A program made the translations under genes and the position numbers. Of a stretch of 64,000 nt of DNA, positions 35,907 through 45,226 are shown piece by piece. The notes below the pieces were generated by a model. The model saw only the letters and a program-made list of their open reading frames with translations, did no database searches and had not been told where the DNA came from. How positions within the stretch are numbered: the stretch's first letter is position 1; each line of letters starts with the position of its first letter. This stretch comes from DASQFI01 sp035633215 (GTDB lineage: Bacteria > Acidobacteriota > Vicinamibacteria > Vicinamibacterales > SCN-69-37). Location: NCBI GenBank assembly GCA_035633215.1, contig DASQFI010000010.1, positions 372,001 through 436,000 on the forward strand. The letters are read 5' to 3'.

Positions 35907-37349
35907 TCACCGATTCTGTATGGCTTCTATGATGAGAGTAAGCGCGGTGTTGGTCGCGCGGCGCGCCGCGCCCTGCCCGCGCATGTGGCCCATCCGCACG
36001 ATGACGAGATCCTGCGACGGGACGATCCAGGTGTTCTGGCCGCCGGCCCCGGCGGCGAAATACGTGTCCGGCGGCAGATTCCACGTCCCGATCCCGTTGA
36101 TCCAGAACAGGCCGCCATATTCGGGTCGCGTCCACGCCGGCGCGGGCGTGCTCACGAACTTCGCCCAGCCTTCCGGCAGAATACGCTGGCCCTGCCACAT
36201 GCCGTCCTGCAGATACAGCATGCCGATGCGCGCCCAGTTGCGCGCGGTGCCGTAGTCGTAGCCGGTGATCAGGAAGTTGCCGAACGGATCGGTCTCGAGC
36301 ACCTGCCGGCGGATGCCGATCTTGTCGAACAGCGCGCGCTGCGGCCACGAGAGGTACTGCTCGCCGCGCTTTGTGACCGCCTGCTTGATGAGGTAGCCGA
36401 TCGTCAGCGGATCGCAGTTGCGATAGCGGCCCTGGGTGTTCGGCGGGACTTCCGCCGGCCGCGTGATCGAGTAGGCGTACGAGTCGACGGCGCCCGTGTA
36501 GATGTAGTAGTGGTCGGGATACGCGGCGTTCGACGCGCCGCCGGGCTCCTGGTTGCCCATGAACTTCAGCCCGCCGCTCATCCGCAGCAGGTCGATGTTG
36601 CGGATGCTCGCGCGCGGATCGCCCGGTTTCTGCCAGAGCGGAACCGGCGCCGGCTGCTCGAGCGTGTAGGTGCCGTCCTTCACGAGCAGCGCGAACAGCG
36701 TGGAGGCGATGCTCTTGCCCATCGACCAGCTCTCGAGCTGCGTGTCCTTGGTGATGCCCGGCATGTAGCGCTCGGCGACGATGCGGCCCTTGTGGACGAC
36801 GAGGAAAGCGGCGGTGAGCGCGTTGGGATCGGCAAAGGCGGCGTCGACGGCCGCGTCGAGCGTCGCGCGATTGACCCCGGCCACCGGCGTCGAATCCGGC
36901 TGGTCGCCCATCGGCCACGCCTGCGTCGCCGCGTCGGGCAGCGACGTCGACACCGGGATGCGCGTGAATGAGATCCCGGGCTTGTTGGGAATCTGGATGA
37001 TGCAGCCCTGATCGCTGTAGTACCTCGCTTCACGCGTCGTCGTTCCGAACGACGCGCGCACGGACTTGTAGTAGCGATCGACCGTGTACTTGACCGAGGA
37101 CTGCTCCGCGGCCGGCATGAAGAAGTACGCGCTGTTCTTCGCGGCCTCGTCCGGATCGCGCCCGGACACGAAGACAGCGGAGCAGAGGATCTTCGCGAAG
37201 CCGGCGAGGCCGTTCTCGGTGTGCGTGCCCTGCGGCGTCGGGGTCGCGGTTGCCGCGGGCGGCGCAGCTTGCTGCTGTGCGGCGACGTGCAGGGTCAGGA
37301 CACTCGCCGCTCCGTAAACAACGAGCGCGATTAGAAGACGACGAGTCAT
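35907..37349 (-). CDS. Beta-lactamase-related serine hydrolase
   Basis: This 480-residue exported protein starts at ATG 37349 with GGGAGG upstream and has a signal peptide ending near HVAAQQQ. The catalytic SxxK motif is SMGKS in LESWSMGKSIASTLFALLV, followed by typical class C-like context (IDLLRMSGGLKF) and HMRGQG near the end. Enzymes of this group include D-aminopeptidases, esterases and class C beta-lactamases; resistance should not be inferred. About 65 residues before the core form an unassigned N-terminal region. A palindrome separates it from the PQQ-repeat gene. Confidence 0.88.
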   Translation of the reverse strand: MTRRLLIALVVYGAASVLTLHVAAQQQAAPPAATATPTPQGTHTENGLAGFAKILCSAVFVSGRDPDEAAKNSAYFFMPAAEQSSVKYTVDRYYKSVRASFGTTTREARYYSDQGCIIQIPNKPGISFTRIPVSTSLPDAATQAWPMGDQPDSTPVAGVNRATLDAAVDAAFADPNALTAAFLVVHKGRIVAERYMPGITKDTQLESWSMGKSIASTLFALLVKDGTYTLEQPAPVPLWQKPGDPRASIRNIDLLRMSGGLKFMGNQEPGGASNAAYPDHYYIYTGAVDSYAYSITRPAEVPPNTQGRYRNCDPLTIGYLIKQAVTKRGEQYLSWPQRALFDKIGIRRQVLETDPFGNFLITGYDYGTARNWARIGMLYLQDGMWQGQRILPEGWAKFVSTPAPAWTRPEYGGLFWINGIGTWNLPPDTYFAAGAGGQNTWIVPSQDLVIVRMGHMRGQGAARRATNTALTLIIEAIQNR

Positions 37350-37366
37350 GGCATCCTCCCGGAAAA

Positions 37367-37416
37367 GACCTCGGGTTCTTTTTTGGAAGAACAAAGCGAA
37401 AAAGAAACCCGAGGTC
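37367..37416. repeat. GACCTCGGG palindrome, copy 1
   Basis: GACCTCGGGTTCTTTTT pairs with AAAAAGAAACCCGAGGTC across a 15-base loop, with one bulged base. It lies just upstream of the serine hydrolase and just beyond the stop of the PQQ-repeat gene. It could act as a terminator for the latter. Related copies occur at 59321-59373 and 63004-63045. Confidence 0.8.
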
Positions 37417-37423
37417 GTACCCC

Positions 37424-38791
37424 CTATTGGACAGCAATCAGCGACTTCGCTGTTCTGAAGTAGATCACGCCTTCTGAAATCGCGGGCGTGGCCATGGCGA
37501 TGTCGCCCAGCGCATTGGTTGCGAGCAGCTCGAACGTCCGGCCCGCCTTCACGACGTACACGTCGCCCTCCTCGCTGGTGAAATAGAGCTTCCCGTCGGC
37601 GGCGACGACCGATGCGGTGAACGGCGTCGTGGCGGCCGCGAGCCGCTGCGGCTGGTACACGCGCTCGCCGGTCTTCGCGTCGAGCGCCACGATGACGCCG
37701 TTGTTCTTGGCGACGTACAGCAGATCGCCGTACAGCACAGGCGTAATCATGTACGCGCCGTCGCTCGGCAGGCTCCAGGCAATGTGCGTGTTCGAGGTCT
37801 CGGTTGCCCCGAGCGCGAGCGCGCCCGTGGCGGTCTCGCGAATCGCGAAGATCGGCGACCGCCCGCCGTGCGAGTTCGTGATGTAGATCAGGCCGTGGCC
37901 GGCGACCGGCGTCGGTACCGGGATGTCGCCGCCGCCGCCGAGCTTCCAGATCTCCTGGCCCGTCTTGAAGTCGTACGCCCCCATGTGCTTCCAGCCGTTG
38001 ACCAGGATCTGGGTGCGGCCGCCGACCTGATGAACGGTGGGCGTGCTGAACGTCGGCACGTCCTGCCGCGGCGTCCGCCACAGTTCCTTCCCCGTCTTCA
38101 CGTCAAATGCGGCGAGGAACGAGTTCTTCTGCACGTCAGCCTGAATGATGATCACGCCCTCGTGGATCACGGGTGAGCTCGAGAACTCCCACTGTGCGGC
38201 CGGGACCATGTAGAAGCCCGAGTCGAGGACGCCCAGGTCGTTCTTCCAGAGCAGCTTGCCGTTGAGATCGAACGTGTGCAGTCCCTCGGAACCGAGCATC
38301 GCCACGAGGTGCGTGCCGTCGGTCGCCAGCGTCGCGTTCGCATGCGTCGATTTCAGGTGCCGCTTGATGACCGGCACGCCTGAATGAATCTGGCGGTCGA
38401 CCAGCACCTTGCCTGACTTCTTGTCGAGACAGGTCAGCTTCCAGACGTGCACGGTGTCGTCCGGTACGGACGCGATGTCGCCATAGAGCCCGATCTTGAG
38501 GCCGGCATCCGGCTTGCCGCTGATCGCCGTCGTCACGCAGACACGGTTGCCCCAGATGATGGGGCTCGCGTGCCCGAGGCCTTCGATCGGCGTCTTCCAG
38601 CGGACGCCCTGGTTGTTCGGCACGTTCCAGGTCGTCGGCGTCTTGAAGCCGTCGGCGACACCCGCGCCGCGGATTCCGCGGAACGAAGGCCAGTCCACCC
38701 CAGGTTTGGGATCGACGGCCGAGCGGAGAGACACCGTTGCCCAAAGCGCGCATGCGGACGCCATCACGAAAGTGAGAGATCTCGTCGACAT
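37424..38791 (-). CDS. Secreted PQQ-like beta-propeller repeat protein
   Basis: This 455-residue protein has a signal peptide (about 1-25) and PQQ-type blades with the WxxD/G endings and repeats of the sort AFDVKTGKELWRTPR, AYDFKTGQEIWKLGG and ALDAKTGERVYQPQ. The opening WPSFRGIRGAGVADG is common to a large group of such proteins in Acidobacteriota and Planctomycetota. The fold resembles PQQ dehydrogenases and BamB, but catalytic residues are not apparent. It is probably a periplasmic scaffold or binding protein. Confidence 0.88.
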   Translation of the reverse strand: MSTRSLTFVMASACALWATVSLRSAVDPKPGVDWPSFRGIRGAGVADGFKTPTTWNVPNNQGVRWKTPIEGLGHASPIIWGNRVCVTTAISGKPDAGLKIGLYGDIASVPDDTVHVWKLTCLDKKSGKVLVDRQIHSGVPVIKRHLKSTHANATLATDGTHLVAMLGSEGLHTFDLNGKLLWKNDLGVLDSGFYMVPAAQWEFSSSPVIHEGVIIIQADVQKNSFLAAFDVKTGKELWRTPRQDVPTFSTPTVHQVGGRTQILVNGWKHMGAYDFKTGQEIWKLGGGGDIPVPTPVAGHGLIYITNSHGGRSPIFAIRETATGALALGATETSNTHIAWSLPSDGAYMITPVLYGDLLYVAKNNGVIVALDAKTGERVYQPQRLAAATTPFTASVVAADGKLYFTSEEGDVYVVKAGRTFELLATNALGDIAMATPAISEGVIYFRTAKSLIAVQ

Positions 38792-38806
38792 CAGTTGAAC
38801 CTCACG

Positions 38807-40018
38807 CTAGGGCCTTTCTTCCGGCGGCTTGATCGTCTTGAACGATCGATAGAGTAACAGGTCGTACACGATCTTCAATGATCCGCCGATGAACAGCGGA
38901 CCGGCGAGCGCGACGTGCTGCATCACTGCGCCTGCGATGAAGGGGCCCGCCGCCCACCCAAGGTTGCGCATGAGGTTCGTGATGCCGCTCGCGTACGTTC
39001 GTTCCTCGGGTCGCACGATGGCGAGCACGTACGATTGACGCGTCGGCACGTCCATCTCGACCAGCCCTTCGCGCGCCAGGAAGAGGCCGGCGGCCAGACC
39101 TGGCGCGGGCGCGGCCGGCGCGGCCATGAGGAACAGGCTCGATGGCAGGTGAGTGAAGACCATCGTGTTCACGAGGCCGATCCGCCCGGCGAGCCACGCC
39201 GCGCCGAGGTGTGACAGCGCGTTCAGGCCTCTTGCCGCGAAAAACAGCGCCGCGATCTGTGGCTCGGACAGGCCATAGCGTTCGAAGAACCAGTAGGCGA
39301 CGAGCGCCGAGCCCAGGAATCCGCCGCCGAGACTGTCGAGACCAAAGAGCAGGGCGAGTCTCCTGACGCGGCGCTTCGTGTCCGGCGTGATCGGCGGCGT
39401 TGCCGCACGCCCTCCCGAGGTCGCGGCTTCGACGGCCGGCGACAGGCCCGCATGGATCAGGGCCCCGGTGCCCAATGCCGCGGCGCACAGCACGAACGTG
39501 ACGCGATGCGCGGTCGTCGATTCCAGCTGCCACACCGACACAAGGAGGACCGGTGTCGCGCCTGCGAGCGCGCCGACCGCGTGTCCGACGTCGAGCACGA
39601 GGTTGTACCAGGCCAGCACCCAGGTCCGGCGCTCGGCGGCGACCGTGTCGGGCAGCAGCGCCTGCTCGAGCGCGGAGATGCCGCCGCGATCGCGGCCCAT
39701 TGCATTGACGGTGCCGAGAAACGCGCACGCGATGAGGAGCGCGCTCGGCATCGACCAGGCCATCGCGGCATAGCCGAACGCTCCAAGCGCGCCGAGCAGC
39801 ATCAACAGCCGCCGGCGGCCCACGACCACGTCCGCCCTCGCGCCGACGAGGAGCGTCGTCATCGCTCCGCCGGCCATGCCGGCGCCGATCACGATGCCGA
39901 TGGAGGTGACACTGAAGCCGCGCGCGGCGAGATCGATCGCGGCAAACACGCCGACCGCGCCGACCGCGACAGACCGGAGGAACGCGGCCGCATAGATCAA
40001 CCGGCGGTCGCGCGTCAT
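38807..40018 (-). CDS. MFS transporter
   Basis: This 403-residue membrane protein begins MTRDRRLIYAAAFLRSVAVG and has twelve predicted helices. The loop between helices 2 and 3 has GARADVVVGRRRLL, a form of the MFS signature, and a second related loop AAWLAGRIGLVNTM follows helix 8. The frame is open to 40087, but ATG at 40018 gives a normal N-terminus. The substrate is unknown. It ends 15 bases upstream of the PQQ-repeat gene start on the same strand. Confidence 0.88.
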   Translation of the reverse strand: MTRDRRLIYAAAFLRSVAVGAVGVFAAIDLAARGFSVTSIGIVIGAGMAGGAMTTLLVGARADVVVGRRRLLMLLGALGAFGYAAMAWSMPSALLIACAFLGTVNAMGRDRGGISALEQALLPDTVAAERRTWVLAWYNLVLDVGHAVGALAGATPVLLVSVWQLESTTAHRVTFVLCAAALGTGALIHAGLSPAVEAATSGGRAATPPITPDTKRRVRRLALLFGLDSLGGGFLGSALVAYWFFERYGLSEPQIAALFFAARGLNALSHLGAAWLAGRIGLVNTMVFTHLPSSLFLMAAPAAPAPGLAAGLFLAREGLVEMDVPTRQSYVLAIVRPEERTYASGITNLMRNLGWAAGPFIAGAVMQHVALAGPLFIGGSLKIVYDLLLYRSFKTIKPPEERP

Positions 40019-40149
40019 GATCGCGGAAAGCACTTGACTTGCTGTGGTCGCCTGCGGCGGCGCTCGTGAAAAGCACTCGAGTACCACGCCAAGTCAAGTG
40101 GCTTTCCGTGTAGTTGGCAATTCACCGCGTCACACATTATGTTGTCGGC

Positions 40150-40623
40150 GTGCATTCCTGTCCCAGGTGCGGCTTCACCGGCGGCCGCGAGGCGTGCCAG
40201 ACCCTCTTCGACGACATCGCGCTCCGTGTCCGTGCCATGGCCTGGACCGACAGCATGAAGACCTGGCGGCTCATGCACGACGTCTACGATATCCAACACG
40301 AGGAAGACTTCTGCGGCCGGTACCGGGGGCTCGTCATGCACCTTGGCGGTGTGTGCTGGGCGCTCGAGCATGGCGGGACCGAGACTGGCTATCGCGCGCT
40401 CCAGAAACTCGTCGAGCGCGACCCGTGGCAGTACGCGAAGTACCCGCCGTCGCCCGGCATTCCGGCGTCGCGGGGAACGATCACCGTGGCGACGCTTCGC
40501 GAAGCGGAGACACCGGAGCTTCTCGTTGCCGGTGTCGATCGGTGGGCGCGTTCGACCTGGCAGGCCTACTCCGGGCTCCATCCCGTCGCCAGACAGTGGG
40601 TAAAACAGGCGTTAGAGAGGTAG
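40150..40623 (+). CDS. DUF5946 family protein
   Basis: This protein of about 157 residues begins (GTG at 40150) with a metal-binding CPRCGFTGG motif. It continues with LFDDIALRVRAM, RLMHDVYDIQHEEDFCGRYRGLVMHLGGVCWALEHG, all typical of DUF5946. No function is established for the family. An in-frame TTG at 40114 would add 12 residues. It sits between the divergent MFS gene and the convergent antiporter gene, 7 bases from the latter's stop. Confidence 0.75.
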   Translation: MHSCPRCGFTGGREACQTLFDDIALRVRAMAWTDSMKTWRLMHDVYDIQHEEDFCGRYRGLVMHLGGVCWALEHGGTETGYRALQKLVERDPWQYAKYPPSPGIPASRGTITVATLREAETPELLVAGVDRWARSTWQAYSGLHPVARQWVKQALER

Positions 40624-40630
40624 GGTCCCT

Positions 40631-42640
40631 CTACCTCTTCAGCTCCTCCAGCGCCTCGAACAGCCTGATCGCCTGCGCAACCTGCGTCGGGGTGCCGAGC
40701 AGCGCCGCACGATCCCCCACCATCAGCGAATCCTCCGGACCCGGATTGCTGATCAGCTCTTCTCCGCGGCGAATCGCGACGATCGACACGCCGACCGTGG
40801 AACGCAGCTGGGCATCGGCGAGCGTCCGGTTCGCGAACGGATTCTGCGGCGTGATGACCAGCCACTGGACCTCGAGGTCGCGTGCGGCGTTCACGAGATC
40901 GTCGAGCATCCGCGCGCGCTCGGCGCTCGGCCGCCCGGTTTCCTCCAGGCCCTCCTGGCGCACGAGGTCCGTATAGCGTTGCACCTCGACGAGCGGAAGG
41001 TCGAGATCGAGCAATGTCCGCCGCACGATCTCAATGCCACCCTCGAGCTCCGGCCGGACGACCTCGTGCACGCCGTCGGCCCGCAGCCGACGCGCGCCAA
41101 CCCACGTCGAGGCGCGGGCGACCATCCGCAGATTCGATGAGTGGCGCTTGGCCGTCGCGACCACCGCCAGCGCCGCCGCGTCGTCGGGCAGCGTGATGAC
41201 GAGCACGCGCGCCTGTTCGAGGTTCGCGTGTTTGAGCACCTCCGAATTGGCGGCGTCGCCGAAGAGCACGGGGACGCCGAGCTCCTGAAGTTTGTCCAGT
41301 CGCGACGGCTCGGCTTCGACGACCAGCCGGGGAATCTTCAGCCGCCCGAGGGCCTCGGCGATGTGCCGTCCCACGCGGCCGCAGCCGACGATGACGACGT
41401 GTCCGGTGATGCCTTCCGCCGGAAGCGGGACCTTCGTGCCGTACGTGTCGAGCATCCTCCAGAGCTTCGGGTAGCGCTGGATCGCGCGCTCGAGCGGCGG
41501 CACGAGCTGGAGCACGAGCGGGTTCAGCGTGATCGACACCATCGCGCCCGCCAGGATGAGCGAGTACTGCGCCGCGTCGATCAGTCCGAGCGCCATGCCG
41601 CTCTGGCCGATGATGAACGAGAACTCGCCAATCTGACTGCGCCCGGCGCCGATCACGAGCGCGGCGCGAACCGGTTTCGCGAGCAGCACCGTGACCAGCG
41701 CAGAGATGATCCCCTTGCCGACGACGACCACGAGCGTGACGATAGCGACCTGATCCCAGTGTTCCAGAAGGTAGCGCGGATTGACGAGCATGCCGACTGA
41801 GACGAAGAAGATCACCGCGAACGCTTCCTGAAACGGCACGACATCGGCGCCGATCTGCTTGCTGAACGGCGACTCGTTCACGACCACGCCGGCGACGAAC
41901 GCGCCGAGCGCGAGCGACACGCCGAACAGAGCCGACGACGCCAGCGCGGTTCCCACCGCCATCGTCAGCACGACGAGCACGAACAGCTCGCGGGAACGCA
42001 TGTGGACGACGCGCCCGAGGATCGCCGGCATGAGCCGGCCGCCCACGATCACCATCAGCAGTACGAACAGGATCGCCTTGCCGATCGCGAATGATGCGAC
42101 CATCCAGGACGCTTCCTGCGCCGGCGCCGCGACCACTGGCAGCAGCACCAGGATCGCGACCGTCACCAGGTCCTCGAAGACAAGCCAGCCGACGGCGACC
42201 TTGCCGTACGGCGTTTCGAGCCAGCCGTAATCCATCAGCGTGCGAAGAAGCACCACCGTGCTGGCGACCGACAACGCCATTCCGAGCAGCCAGGCGCCGC
42301 CGACAGACCATCCCCAGTGCCGGCCGAGCAGGTAGCCGCCGGCCGTGACGATGAGCATCTGGAGCAAGGCGCCGGGGATGGCGATCTGCCGGACCTCCCA
42401 CAGATCGTCGAACGAGAAGTGCAGACCGACGCCGAACATCAGCATGATCACGCCGAGCTCTGCCAGTTGTCCGATGGCCTCAGGATCGCCCCGGAACCCA
42501 GGCGTGAACGGCCCAAGCGCCACCCCGGCGACGAGGTAGCCCACGATCGTCGGAAGCCCGACACGCCGGGCGAGCAGGCCGCCGACCAGCGCGTAGGCCA
42601 GGACGACGCCGATGTTCAGGAGGAGCGGGACGTGAGGCAA
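40631..42640 (-). CDS. CPA2 cation:proton antiporter with RCK domains (KefB/KefC-like)
   Basis: This 669-residue protein has a twelve- or thirteen-helix antiporter domain (about 1-385; LARRVGLPTIVGYLVAGVALGP near the start, LGAFVAGVVVNESPFSKQIGADVVPFQEAFAVIFFVSVGML). A TrkA_N domain follows (about 410-530; HVVIVGCGRVGRHIAEALGRL, the NAD-binding loop), then a TrkA_C domain (about 585-669). Such proteins exchange K+ or Na+ for protons and are gated by nucleotides. The start ATG at 42640 faces the gene at 42844 across a region occupied by an inverted-repeat element. Confidence 0.92.
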   Translation of the reverse strand: MPHVPLLLNIGVVLAYALVGGLLARRVGLPTIVGYLVAGVALGPFTPGFRGDPEAIGQLAELGVIMLMFGVGLHFSFDDLWEVRQIAIPGALLQMLIVTAGGYLLGRHWGWSVGGAWLLGMALSVASTVVLLRTLMDYGWLETPYGKVAVGWLVFEDLVTVAILVLLPVVAAPAQEASWMVASFAIGKAILFVLLMVIVGGRLMPAILGRVVHMRSRELFVLVVLTMAVGTALASSALFGVSLALGAFVAGVVVNESPFSKQIGADVVPFQEAFAVIFFVSVGMLVNPRYLLEHWDQVAIVTLVVVVGKGIISALVTVLLAKPVRAALVIGAGRSQIGEFSFIIGQSGMALGLIDAAQYSLILAGAMVSITLNPLVLQLVPPLERAIQRYPKLWRMLDTYGTKVPLPAEGITGHVVIVGCGRVGRHIAEALGRLKIPRLVVEAEPSRLDKLQELGVPVLFGDAANSEVLKHANLEQARVLVITLPDDAAALAVVATAKRHSSNLRMVARASTWVGARRLRADGVHEVVRPELEGGIEIVRRTLLDLDLPLVEVQRYTDLVRQEGLEETGRPSAERARMLDDLVNAARDLEVQWLVITPQNPFANRTLADAQLRSTVGVSIVAIRRGEELISNPGPEDSLMVGDRAALLGTPTQVAQAIRLFEALEELKR

Positions 42641-42652
42641 GAGTGAAACAAG

Positions 42653-42774
42653 GATATCGATCTATTGACTGATCGATCTATCGCTCTATTGAAAACCTTG
42701 CTGGCCACCCGCCGGCCCAGACAAGCGTTTTTCAATAGAGCGATAGATCGATAGATCGATCCGTCAATTCTCAT
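42653..42774. repeat. Word-armed inverted repeat, copy B of the GATCGATA family
   Basis: The left arm (42671-42695) ends in TCGCTCTATTGAAAA and the right arm (from 42729) begins TTTTCAATAGAGCGATA; 24 bases are perfectly inverted. The spacer of 33 bases contains CCAGACAAG, which is also present in copy C. The far end is CCGTCAATTCTCA. The element sits in the 203-base gap between two divergent genes, so any promoter of the antiporter or of the gene at 42844 must lie in or beside it. Confidence 0.9.
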
Positions 42775-42843
42775 TGGCAACTAACTGACCCTCCCATTCG
42801 TCTGATACATTCGGTCCCTGCGCCTGCCCCGGAGGGCCGATCC

Positions 42844-43872
42844 TTGGCGAAACCTGTCATTACTGCTGCGCTCGCGCTCTGTGTCGCGGGTGTCGTGGCC
42901 GCGTCCGCCCCGGTGTCGTCGGCGCCGGCGACCACCCCGGGCCAGAGCGACCTCGACGGGTTCATGCAGAGAGTGGTCGCCCGCCGCGACGAAAACTGGA
43001 AGAAGCTGCAGCAGTACGTGCTCGACGAGACCGAGCTCGTGCAGGTGCGCGGGCCCTCGCAGCTGCCGATCTGGGGCGACAAACGCGAGTACACGTGGTT
43101 CATCAAGGACGGCTACTTCGTTCGCAGCCCGCTCAAAGCCAATGGCGTGACCATCCAGGAAGAGGATCGCCGCAAGTACGAGGAGAATTACTTGAAGCGG
43201 GCCAGGGCACGTGACAAACGCGATGCCGAGGCGCGCGCCAAGAAAAACGCCGACGGCTCGGTGGAACTCCCCATCGAGCGCATTCCCGAGGAGCCGCCCG
43301 CGACCCTCGACGCGTTTCTGTCGCAGAGCCGCCAGCCGCAGTTCATCGACTCGGCCTACTTCCTGAAGTTCAAGTTCGAGCAGGGCAAATACGCCTTCGT
43401 CGGCCGCGAGACCTTCGAGGGCCAGGACGTGCTGCGAATCGAGTACTACCCCGAACGGCTGTTTTCCGACGATCGGGACCGCCAGGCCGAACGGGAGAAG
43501 AAACGTGATCCTAAGGAGAAGCCGAAGGACAACCGGTGGGACGAGAAGATGGAGCAGATGATGAACAAGATCTCCCTCGTCACCATCTGGGTCGAGCCCA
43601 AGAGCTACCAGATCGTCAAGTACACGTTCGACAACGTGAACTTCGATTTCCTGCCCGCTGCGTGGCTCGTGCGCGTGAACGACCTGAAAGCGTCGATGAC
43701 GATGAGCCAGGCGGTCAAGGACGTGAAAGACCTGTGGCTGCCGCGCGAGATCGACTGGTACTTCTCGGCGATGCTTGCGATCGGATCGTTCGACGTCCGG
43801 TATCACCTCGAATACCACGACTACCGGCAAGCAAGCACGAGCGGACGGATCAAGGGCGGAGACGACCGATGA
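42844..43872 (+). CDS. Secreted protein of unknown function, coupled to a BamA-like gene
   Basis: This 342-residue protein starts at TTG 42844, with CGGAGGG about ten bases upstream, and has a signal peptide (about 1-26). The mature part has a charged segment (about 110-145 and 210-235, rich in Lys, Arg, Asp and Glu) between beta-rich stretches such as DVLRIEYYPERLF and LVTIWVEPKSYQIVKYTFDNV. The latter looks like the half-barrel fold of LolA-type carriers. The stop overlaps the start of the outer-membrane gene as ATGA, so the two probably work together at the outer membrane. Confidence 0.75.
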   Translation: MAKPVITAALALCVAGVVAASAPVSSAPATTPGQSDLDGFMQRVVARRDENWKKLQQYVLDETELVQVRGPSQLPIWGDKREYTWFIKDGYFVRSPLKANGVTIQEEDRRKYEENYLKRARARDKRDAEARAKKNADGSVELPIERIPEEPPATLDAFLSQSRQPQFIDSAYFLKFKFEQGKYAFVGRETFEGQDVLRIEYYPERLFSDDRDRQAEREKKRDPKEKPKDNRWDEKMEQMMNKISLVTIWVEPKSYQIVKYTFDNVNFDFLPAAWLVRVNDLKASMTMSQAVKDVKDLWLPREIDWYFSAMLAIGSFDVRYHLEYHDYRQASTSGRIKGGDDR

Positions 43873-45146
43873 CTGGCGTCTTCGCCGCAATGGTGCTTGC
43901 CGCCCTCTCCTTGGGCCTTGGGCCTGTGGCCCTGGGCCGACAACAGACCTCGAAGCCCGAAGTCATCACCGAGATCCTCATCCACGGCAACCACGTGTCG
44001 TCGGACGAGGAGGTCATCAAACTGTCGGGGGTCGCGATTGGCGCGCCATTCGGTCCGACGACCATCGCCGACATCACGGGACGCCTGCGCGCGGCCGGCA
44101 AGTTCGATGACGTCAGCGTCATGAAGCGGCTTGCGTCGATCGAGGATCCCTCGCGAATCGTCGTCGTCATCGTCGTCAACGAGGGGCCGGTGCGGATCGA
44201 GGTGCCGAAGCTGCCGCAGGAACCCGTGCGCATCGTGAAGCGCCGCGGGTCGGGCAACCTGATGTACATGCCGATTCTCGACGCCGAAGACGGCTACGGC
44301 GTGACGTTCGGCGCGCGCATCGCTTACCCCGGTTTGATCGGCGAACGCAGCCGGCTCTCGTTTCCGCTGACGTGGGGCGGGTTGAAGCGCGCGGGCGTCG
44401 AGCTGGATCGGCGATTCGTCACCGGGCCGTTGAGCCGGGTCGAGGTCGGCGGCGTCGTCCAGCGCCGGAAGAATCCCGCGTTCGAGGAAGAAGACGATCG
44501 GCGGCGGGTGTGGCTGCGCGGCGAGCGGGGGGCCGGGCCGTTCCGTGCTGGCGCCACGCTCGGGTGGCAGCGCGTGTCGTTCGCGGATCTCGAGGACGAC
44601 ATGACGACGGTGGGCGCCGACGTTGCATTCGACACGCGCCTCGATCCCGTGCTGCCGCGGAACGCGGTCTTTGCGTCAGCGTCGTGGGAGCGTGTCGGCT
44701 TCGAAAGCGGCGACCCCATTCATCGCACGCGGCTGGACGCCCGCGGGTACATCGGCGTCTTCCGCCAGTACGTCGTCGTCGTCCGCGCGGTGCGCGAGGA
44801 CGCCAATCGCACGCAGCCGCCGTACCTGAGATCGCTCCTCGGAGGCTGGTCGAGCCTTCGCGGCTTCAAAGCGGGCTCGGTCACGGGTGACACGATGGTG
44901 ACGGGCTCGGTCGAGCTGCGCATTCCGCTCACGACCCCGCTCAGCGTCGGCAAGCTGGGCGTCAGCATCTTCGCGGATACGGGCACGGCCTACGAAAAGG
45001 GACAGCGGTTCCGGGATCAGACGCTCCAGACCGGCATCGGCGGCAGCGTCTGGTTCACGGCCGCGGCGTTCCGGATGGGGCTGTCGGTGGCGCACGGGCG
45101 CGGCGCGGATACGAGGGTGAATTTCGGGGCCGGCCTGATGTTCTGA
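43869..45146 (+). CDS. BamA/TamA-like outer-membrane protein with a single POTRA domain
   Basis: This 425-residue protein has a signal peptide (about 1-24), one POTRA domain (about 30-115; ITEILIHGNHVSSDEEVIKLSG then RIVVVIVVNEGP) and a 16-strand-type barrel from about 145 to the end. The barrel has LLGGWSSLRGF as the counterpart of the Omp85 R-G-F motif, and the final residues RVNFGAGLMF form a C-terminal beta signal. BamA has five POTRAs and TamA three, so this is a reduced form. It may export or insert its partner encoded just upstream. Confidence 0.88.
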   Translation: MTGVFAAMVLAALSLGLGPVALGRQQTSKPEVITEILIHGNHVSSDEEVIKLSGVAIGAPFGPTTIADITGRLRAAGKFDDVSVMKRLASIEDPSRIVVVIVVNEGPVRIEVPKLPQEPVRIVKRRGSGNLMYMPILDAEDGYGVTFGARIAYPGLIGERSRLSFPLTWGGLKRAGVELDRRFVTGPLSRVEVGGVVQRRKNPAFEEEDDRRRVWLRGERGAGPFRAGATLGWQRVSFADLEDDMTTVGADVAFDTRLDPVLPRNAVFASASWERVGFESGDPIHRTRLDARGYIGVFRQYVVVVRAVREDANRTQPPYLRSLLGGWSSLRGFKAGSVTGDTMVTGSVELRIPLTTPLSVGKLGVSIFADTGTAYEKGQRFRDQTLQTGIGGSVWFTAAAFRMGLSVAHGRGADTRVNFGAGLMF

Positions 45147-45155
45147 CAGATGTGG

Positions 45156-45175
45156 GCCGGGCCTTCAGGCCCGGC
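45156..45175. terminator. Strong hairpin after the BamA-like gene
   Basis: GCCGGGCCT and AGGCCCGGC are perfect inverted repeats separated by two bases (effectively 8 bp with a TTCA loop), 10 bases after the stop codon. There is no run of T, so Rho-independent termination is uncertain, but the position suits an mRNA 3' end. Confidence 0.6.
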
Positions 45176-45226
45176 ATGTGCTGTCGGCCTCATCAAACTC
45201 CGGGTCCGGCCGATAGTCTCCACAGC

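Noticed and set aside
35907..37349. Beta-lactamase conferring resistance
   Set aside because: Only the SxxK motif and general fold are clear. The wider family includes many peptidases and esterases, so resistance is not supported.
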